From Thiobacillus denitrificans (GTDB lineage Bacteria; Pseudomonadota; Gammaproteobacteria; Burkholderiales; Thiobacillaceae), in the NCBI GenBank assembly GCA_020725005.1, contig DYFW01000007.1, positions 1 to 44,053 on the forward strand: a stretch of DNA of 44,053 nt. The letters run 5' to 3'. The position numbers were made by a program, and so were the translations under genes. This document shows positions 19,685-28,978 of this stretch, one piece after another; position 1 is the stretch's first letter; every line of letters starts with the position of its first letter. The notes below the pieces were generated by a model. The model searched no databases and had not been told where the DNA came from. It saw only the letters and a program-made list of their open reading frames with translations.

Positions 19685-20434
19685 TCAGGTTCCCGGGTGG
19701 TTCATCACGCTGTCGAGCAGGCGCTGCATGTTGCGGAAGTGCGACCCCTCCCAGTACACGCGTCCGCACCGGTCACAAGTGGAAAAGCGCGCGTACAACT
19801 CGCGCACCTTCGGCGGCAGGCGGTCGAGCACGCTCGCCTTGTCCACCGGCCGCAGCGGCACGTTGCAGTGCAGGCAGCGCGTGAAGGGCTTGGCACGCCG
19901 CGCGAGATCGAAGCGCATCACGACCTCGCGCAGCTGGTCTTCCGATTTCAACGCATGCACGTAACACCCGTGCGTCACCGCGCGCCGCTTCAGCAGTTCG
20001 CGGTCGCGCGTCAGCACGATGCGGCCGTCACGTTCACAGATGGCGATGATGTCGTCGTCGTGGAAATGGTTGTCGTACAGCGTATCGAACCCCAGCATGC
20101 GCAGGAGGTGCGCCACCCCCCCGAGATGCGCGTCGGCGACGAAGCGCGTCCCGGGCAGGGGAGGCTCATGCATCCGCAACTGCGGCGTCACGTCCATCGC
20201 CCCGATGCGCGGATACACCGCCACCCGGTCGCCCTCCTCGAGGATGCGGTCGAAACCCACCGGCTCGCCATTGACGAGGATGCGTGCCACCTCGGTGTGC
20301 GGCACCCCCAGCGCCTCGATCATGTGCTTGGTCGTCGCCCGGCGCGCGCACGGCACGCTGAATTCCTGCCGGCGCCGCTTCGGCGCGAGAAAGTCGTTCA
20401 GTTCATCGTGAAAGCTGAAACTCGCGGTGACCAT
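19685..20434 (-). CDS. Mut7-C RNase domain protein with ubiquitin-like N-terminus
   Basis: A 249-residue protein. The N-terminal 80-90 residues look like the ThiS/ubiquitin-type beta-grasp domain that often precedes Mut7-C (VLVNGEPVGFDRILEEGDRVAVYPRIG-like). They are followed by the Mut7-C PIN-like nuclease domain with FVADAHLGGVAHLLRMLGFDTLYDN, D-D-D in HDDDIIAI and LTRDRELLKRR. A zinc ribbon with two Cys pairs (CLHC and CDRC) sits near the C-terminus. Members are predicted RNases, with the acidic residues as metal ligands. The ATG at 20434 is chosen; the open frame extends 21 codons upstream with no SD. Substrate unknown. Confidence 0.88.
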   Translation of the reverse strand: MVTASFSFHDELNDFLAPKRRRQEFSVPCARRATTKHMIEALGVPHTEVARILVNGEPVGFDRILEEGDRVAVYPRIGAMDVTPQLRMHEPPLPGTRFVADAHLGGVAHLLRMLGFDTLYDNHFHDDDIIAICERDGRIVLTRDRELLKRRAVTHGCYVHALKSEDQLREVVMRFDLARRAKPFTRCLHCNVPLRPVDKASVLDRLPPKVRELYARFSTCDRCGRVYWEGSHFRNMQRLLDSVMNHPGT

Positions 20435-20615
20435 ACGGGTGAATACACGTTCACGGCGCGCCACACCCCCGCAAACCCGGCCTTGCCAATCCGGCAAGAA
20501 TCGGGCGAGGGGAACCGCGCCGTTATCGCCGGATCAGACTGCGCAACCGGTATGCGACCGTAGGGGGGCGAGCTTCTACAACTATACGCCCGCTTTCGCT
20601 TTCAGGCGGCGGGAG

Positions 20616-20663
20616 GCGGCCAACAAAAAGCCGACGCGTGGCGCCGGCTTTTTTGTTGGCCGC
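20616..20663. terminator. Bidirectional intrinsic terminator
   Basis: The 18-base arm GCGGCCAACAAAAAGCCG (20616-20633) pairs with a matching arm at 20645-20663 across a short loop; the right arm carries one extra T. The A-run on one side and the T-run on the other make it a possible terminator in both directions. It sits just past the stop of the PEP-CTERM gene transcribed from the right, and upstream of the Mut7-C gene, so it mainly ends the PEP-CTERM transcript. Confidence 0.8.
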
Positions 20664-20671
20664 TGAAGAAA

Positions 20672-21253
20672 TCAGGCTGTCTTGCGGCAGCGCAGCGCGC
20701 TCAAGCCAGCCAGACCGATACCCAGCAAGGCCAGCGAGGCGGGTTCCGGAACATTGTTTCCGCCTCCGATATCTCCTGCGGTGAGATTAATGCGAACCGA
20801 GCCAGGTTGACCACCGACCTGGGTGAGGTTGGCCCATTCTGCCGTGGTTCGCGCATCATCGGCGATCGTCAACTCATAAATGCCAGCAGCAAGCCCGGTA
20901 AAGGTGGTGCTTTCCCAGTGCACCACGCCGCCGAAGAGGTTGGGGTCGGTCGACAACGGGAACGGGTACGGGCTGGGCCCCCAGAAGAAATTATTGACGC
21001 CATCGATCAAACCGGCGGGTTTCGACGTCACGACCGGACCTACGAAAGGCTGGGTTTGCGAATAGGTGAGGCTCACGCCCACAAGCGTCGCCTGTCCCTC
21101 GGGGCCAGGTACGCCACTATGATTGTAATGCCCCGCCCAGAAGGTCACTTCCCCCGGGTTGGTGCCGGGCACGTAGCCCAATGAAGTCGTATGGGCCGAA
21201 GCCGCGCCTATGCCCCCGAATGCGAGCGCCAGTGCCAGAGCTGACTTTTTCAT
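20672..21253 (-). CDS. PEP-CTERM sorting domain protein
   Basis: A 193-residue secreted protein. It starts at the ATG at 21253, preceded by a perfect TAAGGAGG; an upstream in-frame start is rejected for lack of SD and signal. The signal peptide is MKKSALALALAFGGIGAASA. The C-terminus is a clear PEP-CTERM signal (NVPEPASLALLGIGLAGLSAL followed by RCRK). The body has beta-rich segments (TSLGYVPGTNPGEVTFWAGHYN, AAGIYELTIADDA) without an enzymatic motif. A sigma-54-type promoter lies 92-106 bases upstream, matching the known sigma-54/PrsK-PrsR control of some PEP-CTERM genes. It is unrelated in its body to the other PEP-CTERM protein at 1416. Confidence 0.87.
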   Translation of the reverse strand: MKKSALALALAFGGIGAASAHTTSLGYVPGTNPGEVTFWAGHYNHSGVPGPEGQATLVGVSLTYSQTQPFVGPVVTSKPAGLIDGVNNFFWGPSPYPFPLSTDPNLFGGVVHWESTTFTGLAAGIYELTIADDARTTAEWANLTQVGGQPGSVRINLTAGDIGGGNNVPEPASLALLGIGLAGLSALRCRKTA

Positions 21254-21344
21254 TTCGTGCCTCCTTAACAGTTCGTTAAAAAGAACCTGGCGCGACTTCC
21301 TGTATCCAGCCAACTGGCGCGCCATATGTCTTGGCGATTTCCAA

Positions 21345-21359
21345 GCATTGGATATGCCA
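21345..21359 (-). promoter_or_regulatory. Sigma-54-type promoter of the PEP-CTERM gene
   Basis: On the minus strand the sequence reads TGGCATATCCAATGC, followed by T. The GG and GC doublets have exactly the 10-base separation of a sigma-54 promoter (consensus TGGCACG-N4-TTGCW), with mismatches only outside the key doublets. Transcription would start about 80 bases before the ATG at 21253. The rest of 21254-21719 is comparatively AT-rich and shows no convincing gene. Confidence 0.65.
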
Positions 21360-21719
21360 GGACAGATGGGAAAATTTATTTCTGTCAAGTTTTCACGACG
21401 TTATTGAATATTTATCTTAACAAGAATTAAAAGTCCTGAATAAATTCAGGCGTCTCTGTAAGAAATCCCGACAGCCAACAGGAAACAACATGGGGTTTTC
21501 TTGCCTCCGATCCGCCATCAATGCGGCTCGGGCCCGAATCAGCGACATTTCCAGTGGCAGCGCAGTCGCCAGGCAACCGTCGATCACCGACGCCTCACAC
21601 GACAAGCCGCGATCAAGGTGGAGCCCGGCATATTCGTTCTGCAAACGGTTGCGTCTAGTGGGCGCGGATACCTTGCACCGGCACGGGCGCCGGGCATCCC
21701 ATACAGTCCAGGCTGCGGC

Positions 21720-22343
21720 CTAAATCCGGCTCGCCGTCTGCCGCATCACGTCCGCGGCGAAGCGCATCGCCATTTTCACCGGTAGCGGCAGCGGCGCGCC
21801 GCCATGGTCGATCGCGGTCTGGGCGTGCCGGGCTTCGTCGACTTTCATCTGTTCGACGACGGCACGGCTCCTGGCGTCGGCTTCGGGGAGTTTCTGCAGG
21901 TGGCCGTCGAGATGGGCTTCGACCTGACGCTCGGTTTCGGCAAGGAAGCCGAGGTTCCACTTGTCGCCGAGCAGGCCCGCGACGACGCCTATCCCAAATG
22001 CACCACCGAACCACAGGGGGTTCAGCAGGCTCTTGCGGCCGCCGAGCTCGTCGATGCGCTGCTCGCACCAGGCGAGGTGGTCGGTTTCCTCGCGCGCGGC
22101 GTGTTCGAGTTCGGCACGCACTTTGTCGTTTTTCGCGGTGAGCGCCTGGCCGGCGTAGAGCGCCTGCGCGCAGACCTCGCCGACGTGGTTGACGCGCATG
22201 AGCGCGGCGGCACGGGCTTTTTCCGCCGCGGAAAGTTCAGCCTCGGGGCCGCTGGCGGGGTAAGGCCGGCCGGCGTGCGGGCTGGCGAAGACGGTGCGCA
22301 GGCCGAGGTCGAAGGTGGTGATGAGCTGGTCGAGTCGGTTCAT
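21720..22343 (-). CDS. coq7: Demethoxyubiquinone hydroxylase COQ7
   Basis: A 207-residue di-iron carboxylate protein. It hydroxylates the demethoxy-ubiquinone intermediate in ubiquinone synthesis at the membrane. Iron ligand motifs are visible: the first Glu in [15 protein letters not shown]-x-x-H in [10 protein letters not shown] and the distal E-x-x-H in VDEARH. A central hydrophobic Gly-rich stretch ([17 protein letters not shown]) is the membrane-contact region typical of the family. It is not obviously co-transcribed with its neighbours. Confidence 0.94.
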   Translation of the reverse strand: MNRLDQLITTFDLGLRTVFASPHAGRPYPASGPEAELSAAEKARAAALMRVNHVGEVCAQALYAGQALTAKNDKVRAELEHAAREETDHLAWCEQRIDELGGRKSLLNPLWFGGAFGIGVVAGLLGDKWNLGFLAETERQVEAHLDGHLQKLPEADARSRAVVEQMKVDEARHAQTAIDHGGAPLPLPVKMAMRFAADVMRQTASRI

Positions 22344-22395
22344 GGTGGTCAGCCTTTCGTAATCAAGGGTGCCTGAACACGCAACGCATGGATAC

Positions 22396-22427
22396 CGTCA
22401 TTGCTTCGGCTACGCCCCGCAATGACG
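22396..22427. repeat. CGTCATTGC inverted repeat
   Basis: Perfect 9-base arms (CGTCATTGC at 22396-22404, GCAATGACG at 22419-22427) flank a 14-base centre. Palindromes built on GTCATTGC/GCAATGAC occur as dispersed intergenic repeats in many proteobacteria. It lies in the 115-base gap between coq7 and the TRAP binding-protein gene and could also act as a weak terminator, though there is no T-run. Confidence 0.6.
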
Positions 22428-22458
22428 CGAATGCGTGGGTGCGGCGACAGGCCCTCGA

Positions 22459-23544
22459 TCATTTCACGTAGTAGTTGAAATTGGCATACGCCGCCTCGTT
22501 GACCTTGAACCACTGGAACGCGGTGTCGCGGAAGGCCTTCCACGGCCGGTAGATGGCGGCGAAGTCGGCGTTGGTTCGGGCTTCGGCTTCGTACAGTTCG
22601 AAGGCCGCGCGGCGCGCGGCGAGCATGACGTCCTTGGGGAAGGGATGCAACTGCACGCCCTGGCCGACCAGGCGCAGGAGCGCGGGCGGATTCTTGGCAT
22701 CGTATTGCGCGAGCATGGATTGATTCGCCTCGACGGTGGCGACTTCGAACGCCTGGCGATAGGCCTCGGGCAGCGCCTGCCACACGGTCTGGTTGACGTA
22801 GAAGGAAAGCTGCGGCCCGCCTTCCCACCAGCCGGGATAGTAGTAGTGCTTGGCGATCTTGTGGAAGCCCAGCTTCTCGTCGTCGTAGGGGCCGACCCAC
22901 TCGGCGGCGTCGAGCGCGCCGCGTTCGAGCGCGGGGTAGATGTCGCTGCCGGGCAGCGTCTGCGGCACGGCGCCGAGCTTGGCCATGATCTTGCCGCCGA
23001 TGCCGGGAATGCGCATCTTCAGGCCCTTGAGGTCGGCGAGCGACTTGATCGGCTTCCTGAACCAGCCGCCCATCTGCGCGCCGGTGTTGCCGCCGGGAAA
23101 CTGCAGCACGTTGTACTTGGCGTAAAGGGTGCGCAGCAACTCGATGCCGCCGCCGGCGTACATCCAGGCGTTCTGCTGGCGCGCCGTCAAGCCGAAGGGC
23201 ACGGCGGTGTCGAAGGCGAGCCCGAGGTTCTTGCCGACGTAGTAATAGCCGGCGGAGTGGCCGCATTCGGCGGTGCCGTTGCCGACCGCGTCGAGCACCT
23301 GCAGGCCGGGGACGAGTTCGCCGCCGGCGAAGACGCGGATCTGGAAACGGCCGCCGGTCAGCGCGGCGACGCGCTTGGCCAGCGTCTCGCCAGCGCCATA
23401 GATGGTGTCGAGGCTCTTGGGAAAGCTCGACGCCAGCCGCCAGCGCACGGCGGGCAGCGGCTTCAATGCGTCGGGGGCAGCCTGCGCTGCGCCCAGCGGC
23501 AGCAGGGTGGCGGCGGCACCGCTGAGAAAATCTCGTCTTTGCAT
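22459..23544 (-). CDS. TRAP transporter substrate-binding protein
   Basis: A 361-residue periplasmic DctP/TakP-like binding protein. The N-terminus [22 protein letters not shown] is a twin-arginine-type signal. The mature part contains the family strand [49 protein letters not shown] and the Arg-bearing [20 protein letters not shown], where the conserved Arg binds the ligand carboxylate. This subtype (long, [16 protein letters not shown]) resembles those for 2-oxo acids or mannitol/chloroaromatic acids. No permease genes adjoin it; the DctQM pair at 10359-12295 is the probable partner. Confidence 0.93.
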   Translation of the reverse strand: MQRRDFLSGAAATLLPLGAAQAAPDALKPLPAVRWRLASSFPKSLDTIYGAGETLAKRVAALTGGRFQIRVFAGGELVPGLQVLDAVGNGTAECGHSAGYYYVGKNLGLAFDTAVPFGLTARQQNAWMYAGGGIELLRTLYAKYNVLQFPGGNTGAQMGGWFRKPIKSLADLKGLKMRIPGIGGKIMAKLGAVPQTLPGSDIYPALERGALDAAEWVGPYDDEKLGFHKIAKHYYYPGWWEGGPQLSFYVNQTVWQALPEAYRQAFEVATVEANQSMLAQYDAKNPPALLRLVGQGVQLHPFPKDVMLAARRAAFELYEAEARTNADFAAIYRPWKAFRDTAFQWFKVNEAAYANFNYYVK

Positions 23545-23634
23545 GGCCTGGCTCCGGTTTTGGCCGATTATACGGGCCGGCCGCCGCATGTGCCGCGTGT
23601 TAAAATCCGGCTTTTCCAGCCCTGCCCGATCATC

Positions 23635-24879
23635 ATGTTCAACCGCCAAAACACCCTCGACAAGACCGATCCCGACCTGTGGGCCGCCATCGTCCAGGAA
23701 GAACGCCGTCAGCAGGACCACATCGAGCTGATCGCGTCGGAAAACTACACCAGCCCGGCGGTGATGCAGGCACAGGGCTCGCAGCTCACCAACAAGTACG
23801 CCGAGGGGTATCCGGGCAAGAGATATTACGGCGGCTGCGAGTACGTCGACATCGTCGAGCAGCTGGCGATCGACCGCGTGAAGGCGCTGTTCGGCGCCGA
23901 GGCCGCCAACGTGCAGCCCAACTCCGGCTCGCAGGCCAACCAGGCGGTGTTCATGGCCTTCCTGAAGCCCGGCGACACCATCATGGGCATGAGCCTCGCC
24001 GAAGGCGGCCACCTCACCCACGGCATGGCGCTCAACATGAGCGGCAAGTGGTTCAACGTGGTGGCCTACGGCCTCAACGAAAAAGAAGAAATCGATTACG
24101 ACAAAATGGAGCTGCTTGCGCGCGAGCACAAGCCGAAACTCATCATCGCCGGCGCTTCGGCCTACGCACTGCGCATCGACTTCGAGCGCTTCGCCCGGAT
24201 CGCCAAGGAAATCGGCGCCATTTTCATGGTGGACATGGCGCACTACGCGGGGCTGATCGCCGCCGGCGTCTACCCCAACCCGGTGCCGCACGCCGACGTC
24301 GTCACCTCGACCACGCACAAGACGCTGCGCGGGCCGCGCGGCGGCATCATTTTGATGCGCGCCGAGCACGAGAAGGCGATCAACTCGGCGATCTTTCCGG
24401 GGCTCCAGGGCGGCCCGCTGATGCACGTCATCGCCGGCAAGGCGACGGCGTTCAAGGAGGCGTCGACCCCGGAATTCAGGCACTACCAGGAGCAGGTGCT
24501 CGCCAACGCGCTGGTGATGTGCAAGGTGCTCGTCGAACGCGGCCTCAGGATCATTTCCGGCCGCACCGAGAGCCATGTGTTCCTGGTCGACCTGCGCGCC
24601 AAGAACCTCACCGGCAAGGAGGCCGAGGCGCTCTTGGGCCGCGCCCACATCACGGTCAACAAGAACGCCATCCCCAACGACCCGCAGAAACCCTTCGTCA
24701 CCAGCGGCATCCGCATCGGCACCCCGGCGATGACCACCCGCGGCTTCAAGGAACTCGAAGCCGAACAGCTCGCGCACCTCATCGCCGACGTGCTCGACGC
24801 GCCGGCCGACGAGGCGGTGATCGAGCGGGTGAAGGGCGAAGTGGCCAGGCTCACGGCGAAGTTTCCGGTTTATGGTTGA
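23635..24879 (+). CDS. glyA: Serine hydroxymethyltransferase
   Basis: A 414-residue PLP enzyme that interconverts serine and glycine with tetrahydrofolate. The PLP lysine is Lys229 in [13 protein letters not shown], and the N-terminal [15 protein letters not shown] and GSQANQAVF blocks are intact. The length matches the family. It begins the conserved glyA-nrdR-rib string, and the next gene is separated only by an 81-base spacer filled with a long inverted repeat. Confidence 0.97.
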   Translation: MFNRQNTLDKTDPDLWAAIVQEERRQQDHIELIASENYTSPAVMQAQGSQLTNKYAEGYPGKRYYGGCEYVDIVEQLAIDRVKALFGAEAANVQPNSGSQANQAVFMAFLKPGDTIMGMSLAEGGHLTHGMALNMSGKWFNVVAYGLNEKEEIDYDKMELLAREHKPKLIIAGASAYALRIDFERFARIAKEIGAIFMVDMAHYAGLIAAGVYPNPVPHADVVTSTTHKTLRGPRGGIILMRAEHEKAINSAIFPGLQGGPLMHVIAGKATAFKEASTPEFRHYQEQVLANALVMCKVLVERGLRIISGRTESHVFLVDLRAKNLTGKEAEALLGRAHITVNKNAIPNDPQKPFVTSGIRIGTPAMTTRGFKELEAEQLAHLIADVLDAPADEAVIERVKGEVARLTAKFPVYG

Positions 24880-24958
24880 TCAGAGGGCGGAAGACGGAGG
24901 ACAGACAATGGCCCCCGCTTTACTTTCAGTCATCTGTCCTCTGTCTTCCGTCCTCTGA
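24880..24958. repeat. Long imperfect inverted repeat between glyA and nrdR
   Basis: A 26-base arm at 24880-24905 (core CGGAAGACGGAGGACAG) matches the reverse complement of the arm at 24933-24958 at 24 of 26 positions, with a 27-base loop. The arms are purine-rich on one side and pyrimidine-rich on the other, built from GGAAGAC/GAGGACAG-like units. It fills almost the entire spacer, so the RNA would fold into a long hairpin just before the nrdR start. It looks like a mobile intergenic element rather than a classical terminator, since it lacks a T-run. Confidence 0.75.
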
Positions 24959-24960
24959 CC

Positions 24961-25443
24961 ATGAAATGCCCCTTCTGCGGCTCTCTTGACACCCAGGTCA
25001 TCGACTCCCGCGTCAACGAGGCGGGGGACGCGATCCGCCGCCGGCGTCGCTGCACGACGTGCGACAAGCGCTTCACCACCTGGGAGACCGCCGAACTGCG
25101 GCCGCCGCAGATCGTCAAGGCCAACGGCACGCGCGAGGATTTCTCGGAGGCCAAGCTCCGGGAAGGCTTCCGTCGCGCACTTCACAAGCGACCGGTGCCG
25201 ACCGAGCTGGTCGACGCCGCGGTCGAGCGCATCCGCCAGCTGCTGCTGACGCGTGGCGCGCGCGAAGTCCCGGCACGCGAGATCGGCGAACTCGTGATGC
25301 ACGAGCTGAAGAAGCTCGACAAGGTCGCCTATATCCGCTTCGCCTCGGTCTACAAGAGCTTCCAGGACCCGGACGATTTCCGCGACGTGCTGCAGGACCT
25401 GGAACGCGTGCCGCCGCAGGGCGTCGACGACATGTTCAAGTAG
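24961..25443 (+). CDS. nrdR: Transcriptional repressor NrdR
   Basis: A 160-residue repressor of ribonucleotide reductase genes. The N-terminal zinc ribbon ([17 protein letters not shown], then [16 protein letters not shown]) and the ATP-cone domain ([19 protein letters not shown]-like, residues 50-140) are both present, as in the family. It senses dATP/ATP and binds NrdR boxes. The ATG immediately follows the inverted repeat at 24880-24958, so its translation may be affected by that hairpin. glyA-nrdR order is conserved in proteobacteria. Confidence 0.96.
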   Translation: MKCPFCGSLDTQVIDSRVNEAGDAIRRRRRCTTCDKRFTTWETAELRPPQIVKANGTREDFSEAKLREGFRRALHKRPVPTELVDAAVERIRQLLLTRGAREVPAREIGELVMHELKKLDKVAYIRFASVYKSFQDPDDFRDVLQDLERVPPQGVDDMFK

Positions 25444-25524
25444 CACCGTCGCGTAAGTTTCGCGTAAGGTTCAGTCCCGCATACTCGCGCTACCCGTTGT
25501 CCACGTTATCCAGGAGAGAAACCG

Positions 25525-26265
25525 ATGCTGCGCCAACTGTCCGTCATTACCCTGTCCTGCCTGAGCCTCGTTGCGTTCGCGGAGGGCCCGCACTGGACCT
25601 ACGAAGGCGCGCATGGTCCCGCCCACTGGGCCGATCTGGACAAGAACTTTGCCGAATGCCGGCTCGGCCATGCCCAATCGCCGATCGACATCCGCAATAC
25701 CCGGATCAAGGCCGACGCGCCTGACCTCGCGTTCGCCTACCAGCCGAGACCGCTGGCCATCATCAACAACGGCCACACCGTGCAGGTCAATGAGACGGGC
25801 GCCGGCACGCTGACGATCGACGGCCATGTCTACGAAATCGTGCAACTCCATTTCCATACACCGAGCGAGGAACGCATCCGGGGGCGTGCCTACGACCTGG
25901 TGGCGCACCTGGTGCACAAGGACGAGGCCGGCAAGCTCGCCGTGGTTGCCGTGCTGTTCAAGGCCGGGCATGAGAACGGCGCGCTGAAGACGCTATTCGC
26001 CAACATGCCGGTCGGCGCAGGCCCCGAGCACAGCGTTGCCGGCGTCATGTTCAATCCAGCCGACCTGCTGCCTGCGGCGCGCGGCTACTACCATTTCCGG
26101 GGTTCGCTCACGACCCCGCCGTGCAGCGAGGGCGTGGCATGGTACGTGCTCAAGACGCCGGTCGAGGCCTCGCGCGCGCAGCTCGCGCTGCTGCACAAGC
26201 TGTACGCACGCAACGCCCGTCCGGTGCAGCCGCTGAACGGCCGCGAAGTGATCGAGCACCTCTGA
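25525..26265 (+). CDS. Periplasmic alpha-carbonic anhydrase
   Basis: A 246-residue secreted alpha-class carbonic anhydrase that interconverts CO2 and bicarbonate. The signal peptide MLRQLSVITLSCLSLVAFA is followed by the family core. The zinc His ligands are His109 and His111 (QLHFHTPSEE) and His128 (VAHLVHK). The AQSPIDI block and SLTTPPCSEGVAWYVL are conserved; Cys45 and the Cys of PPCSEG can form the usual disulfide. AGGAG precedes the ATG. It interrupts the nrdR-ribD order found in relatives, so it was probably inserted here. A role in supplying inorganic carbon to an autotroph is plausible but inferred. Confidence 0.95.
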   Translation: MLRQLSVITLSCLSLVAFAEGPHWTYEGAHGPAHWADLDKNFAECRLGHAQSPIDIRNTRIKADAPDLAFAYQPRPLAIINNGHTVQVNETGAGTLTIDGHVYEIVQLHFHTPSEERIRGRAYDLVAHLVHKDEAGKLAVVAVLFKAGHENGALKTLFANMPVGAGPEHSVAGVMFNPADLLPAARGYYHFRGSLTTPPCSEGVAWYVLKTPVEASRAQLALLHKLYARNARPVQPLNGREVIEHL

Positions 26266-26290
26266 CCCGCTGCAACCGGGATCCCGTCCG

Positions 26291-26316
26291 ACGGCGCCCC
26301 CACACGGGGGCGCCGT
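26291..26316 (+). terminator. GC-rich hairpin, probable terminator
   Basis: ACGGCGCCCCC (26291-26301) pairs perfectly with GGGGGCGCCGT (26306-26316) around an ACAC loop. It starts 26 bases after the carbonic anhydrase stop and is followed only by a weak T-stretch (CATTTCC), so termination may be partial. It separates the carbonic anhydrase transcript from ribD. Confidence 0.65.
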
Positions 26317-26406
26317 CATTTCCGTCTGCGCGTTGCCGCAGAATTGCACGCCGCACGGCGAGCCGTGCTACTGTTCATGCGGTCGCACAACACAGTCTGC
26401 TCGGAG

Positions 26407-27486
26407 ATGAGATTTTCCGCCGCCGATTCCCGGCACATGGCGCGCGCGCTGCAACTCGCGGCGCGCGGCCTTTTCACCACCACCCCCAACCCGCGTGTCG
26501 GCTGCGTCATCGTCAGGGGTGACACGGTCGTCGGCGAGGGCTGGCACGCACGCGCCGGCACGCCGCACGCCGAGATTCACGCGCTGAACGCCGCCGGCGC
26601 GGCGGCGCGCGGCGCGACGGCCTATGTGACGCTCGAGCCCTGTTCGCACCACGGCCGCACGCCGCCGTGCGCCGAAGCGTTGGTGAACGCGGGTGTCGCC
26701 CGCGTGGTCGCGGCGATGAAGGACCCCAACCCGCTCGTCGCCGGCGGCGGCATCGACATGCTCACGCTCGCCGGCATCACCGCAGAAGTCGGACTGATGG
26801 AGGCGGAAGCGCGCGCGCTCAACCCCGGCTTCGTGTCGCGCATGACGCGCGGCCGGCCGTGGGTGCGCCTGAAGACGGCCGCCACGCTCGACGGCAAGAT
26901 CGCGCTGGCGAATGGACAATCGCAATGGATCACCGGCGAGGCCGCGCGCGCCGACGTGCAGCGGTTGCGGGCGCGGGCCTGCGCGATCCTCACCGGCAGT
27001 GGCACGGTGCGTGCCGACAATCCACGCATGAACGTGCGCGATCTCGACATCGGCCGCCAGCCGCTTCGCGTCGTCGTCGACTCCCGCTTGTGCACGCCGG
27101 CGAACGCAGCGATCCTGCCCGCACTCGTCGCCTGCCACCACGCCGAGTCCGGCGCGCGCGCGGCGCTCGAAGCGGCCGGTGCGGAGGTGGTCGAACTGCC
27201 CGGTTCCGGCGGCCGCGTCGATCTCGCCGCGCTCCTCGCCTTGCTGGCGCAACGGGGCGTCAACGAACTGCACGTCGAAGCCGGCGCGGCCCTGAACGGC
27301 GCGCTGCTCGAAGCGGGGCTCGTCGACGAATGGGTCGCCTACGTCGCGCCGGTGGCGGTGGGCGACGCCGCGCGCGGGCTGTTCGCCACCGCGCCGCTGG
27401 CCGCCCTGGCGGATGCTGCGCGCTTCCGCTTCGCCGACGTGCGCCAGGTCGGCGGCGACCTGCGGCTGACGCTCGTGCCGGCCTGA
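26407..27486 (+). CDS. ribD: Bifunctional riboflavin deaminase/reductase RibD
   Basis: A 359-residue two-domain enzyme of riboflavin synthesis. The N-terminal cytidine-deaminase-like domain carries the zinc site HAE at residues 54-56 and PCSHHGRTPPC with Cys79 and Cys88. The C-terminal reductase domain has RLKTAATLDGKIA and GSGTVRADNPRMNVR. The ATG at 26407 gives the family N-terminus (FSAADSRHMARAL); an ATG at 26377 is an alternative because GGAG abuts the chosen one. In relatives ribE follows directly; here the nap operon and a nitronate monooxygenase gene separate them. Confidence 0.95.
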   Translation: MRFSAADSRHMARALQLAARGLFTTTPNPRVGCVIVRGDTVVGEGWHARAGTPHAEIHALNAAGAAARGATAYVTLEPCSHHGRTPPCAEALVNAGVARVVAAMKDPNPLVAGGGIDMLTLAGITAEVGLMEAEARALNPGFVSRMTRGRPWVRLKTAATLDGKIALANGQSQWITGEAARADVQRLRARACAILTGSGTVRADNPRMNVRDLDIGRQPLRVVVDSRLCTPANAAILPALVACHHAESGARAALEAAGAEVVELPGSGGRVDLAALLALLAQRGVNELHVEAGAALNGALLEAGLVDEWVAYVAPVAVGDAARGLFATAPLAALADAARFRFADVRQVGGDLRLTLVPA

Positions 27487-27576
27487 GCGGCTTCAAGAAT
27501 AACTTCTCGACGGCGTCTGTCCGCTGCGCGGTCTGCCAGACCGGCCATCACGTCCGTCTCACGCCGGCCCCCGGCG

Positions 27577-28035
27577 CTACTTGCCCTTGAAGGTATTGCC
27601 GACCAGGTTCTTCACATCGGCCTGCGGCGTGTGGCACTGCGTGCAGTTGTAACGCCCCATGTAAAGCGCGTTGCGCCGCACATCGGTGTAATGGGACTTG
27701 GGTAGCGGGGTAGGCTCGCCTTTCACCTTTTTCTTGCCGACCTTGTCGGGCTGCTGGTGGCAGGACAGGCAGGCGTTGGAGTCGCGCGTGATCGGCGTGA
27801 GCCCGTCGAGGCTGTGCGGCACCTGCGGCGGCGCGCCCAGATAGGCGCGCGGCAGCACGCCACCGCTGTAGGGGTCGGCCTGCCGGTATTCGAACGGCGC
27901 GGGTTCGCTGTCGGCGGCAACGTCGGCCTTCGACAGCCCCATCTGATCCTCGGTCAGACCGGCATTCGCCGCCGCGGCAAGGTTCGCGACCAGCGAACAC
28001 GCCAGCAGGACTGCCATCGTCATCGGTGTTTTCAT
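27577..28035 (-). CDS. napB: Periplasmic nitrate reductase cytochrome subunit NapB
   Basis: A 152-residue diheme cytochrome c with a signal peptide. The heme sites are C-L-S-C-H (Cys89, Cys92) and C-T-Q-C-H (Cys131, Cys134). Other family residues (LTPITRDSNACLSCH, HYTDVRRNALYMGRYNCTQCH) are clear. It carries electrons to NapA in the periplasm. It is the last gene of the nap operon, 10 bases after napH. Confidence 0.95.
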   Translation of the reverse strand: MKTPMTMAVLLACSLVANLAAAANAGLTEDQMGLSKADVAADSEPAPFEYRQADPYSGGVLPRAYLGAPPQVPHSLDGLTPITRDSNACLSCHQQPDKVGKKKVKGEPTPLPKSHYTDVRRNALYMGRYNCTQCHTPQADVKNLVGNTFKGK

Positions 28036-28045
28036 TTCGTTCTCC

Positions 28046-28978
28046 TCAGTGTGGATTGGCCGCCTTGGCCAGGGTTGCCGCGTGGCGCGCGCGAATCAGG
28101 GGGCGCAGGTCGAAATTCAGGCTGTCTTCCGGGCAAAGCGCCGTACAGCGGCCGCAGTTGCTGCATTCTCCGGAAACGACCCAGCCTGTCCGCTCCAGTT
28201 TTTTCAGGTTCAACACCTGCGGTTCGGGACACACCCGCGCGCACTCGCCGCAGTGCGTGCAGCTCGTCTTGTCGAAACGCACCCGCAGCAGCGCGACCTT
28301 TCCGACCAGCGACCAGAACGCGCCAAGCGGGCACAGATGGCCACACCAGCCGTTTTTCAGGATCAAGAGGTCGAACAGGAAGATGGCGATCAGCGACAGG
28401 AAACCCAGGCCCATGCCGTAGATGAGGCCACGTTGCAGCATGCCGATGGGACTCACCCACTCGAACGCCGCCACCCCGGCGATGACGGACAGGATCAGCG
28501 CCGCGGCCAGCACGAAATAGCGGATGCCGCGTGGCAGCGAGAACAGCGTCGATACCGGCAAATGCTGGCGCAACCATCCGGCCAGATCGGTCACCGCGTT
28601 GACCGGGCAGACCCAGGCGCAGAACACGCGGCCGCCGACGAGCGCATAGAAGCCGAGCACGATCGCCGCGCCCAGGAGGGATTCGGTGTGCAACACGTGG
28701 CCGGCGAGGAAGATCTGCAGCGCGGCGAACGGATCGGTCATGGGCAGCACGCCGGCAAGCTCGGAAGCCGACAGGTTGCCGTTGAGGAGCGGCACGCCCT
28801 TCGCCGCTTCCCAGCCCCAGTGCGCGGTGCCGAAGAAGAGCAGCAGCACGCCGAACTGGGTCAGACGGCGCAGCACCAGATACCGCCACGACCACAGCCG
28901 CGCCGGCAACGTGCGCGCGTGCAGCTTTTCGATGCTGTCGAGCGCAGCGGAACGGGGATAGGCGGGCGGCGTGCTCAC
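28046..28978 (-). CDS. napH: Quinol dehydrogenase membrane subunit NapH
   Basis: A 310-residue membrane ferredoxin-type protein. Four or five hydrophobic segments are followed by a cytoplasmic C-terminal part with two [4Fe-4S] sites (CTHCGECARVCPEP and CSNCGRCTALCPED). The membrane region also holds the two C-x3-C-P motifs typical of NapH (CAWVCPVNA, CGHLCPLGA). With NapG it takes electrons from quinol. Its start overlaps the napG stop by four bases, so the pair is translated together. Confidence 0.95.
   Translation of the reverse strand: MSTPPAYPRSAALDSIEKLHARTLPARLWSWRYLVLRRLTQFGVLLLFFGTAHWGWEAAKGVPLLNGNLSASELAGVLPMTDPFAALQIFLAGHVLHTESLLGAAIVLGFYALVGGRVFCAWVCPVNAVTDLAGWLRQHLPVSTLFSLPRGIRYFVLAAALILSVIAGVAAFEWVSPIGMLQRGLIYGMGLGFLSLIAIFLFDLLILKNGWCGHLCPLGAFWSLVGKVALLRVRFDKTSCTHCGECARVCPEPQVLNLKKLERTGWVVSGECSNCGRCTALCPEDSLNFDLRPLIRARHAATLAKAANPH

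Noticed and set aside
21417-21644. 75-codon minus-strand frame in the gap before coq7
   Set aside because: No SD, no motif and unusual composition; likely chance in a non-coding gap.
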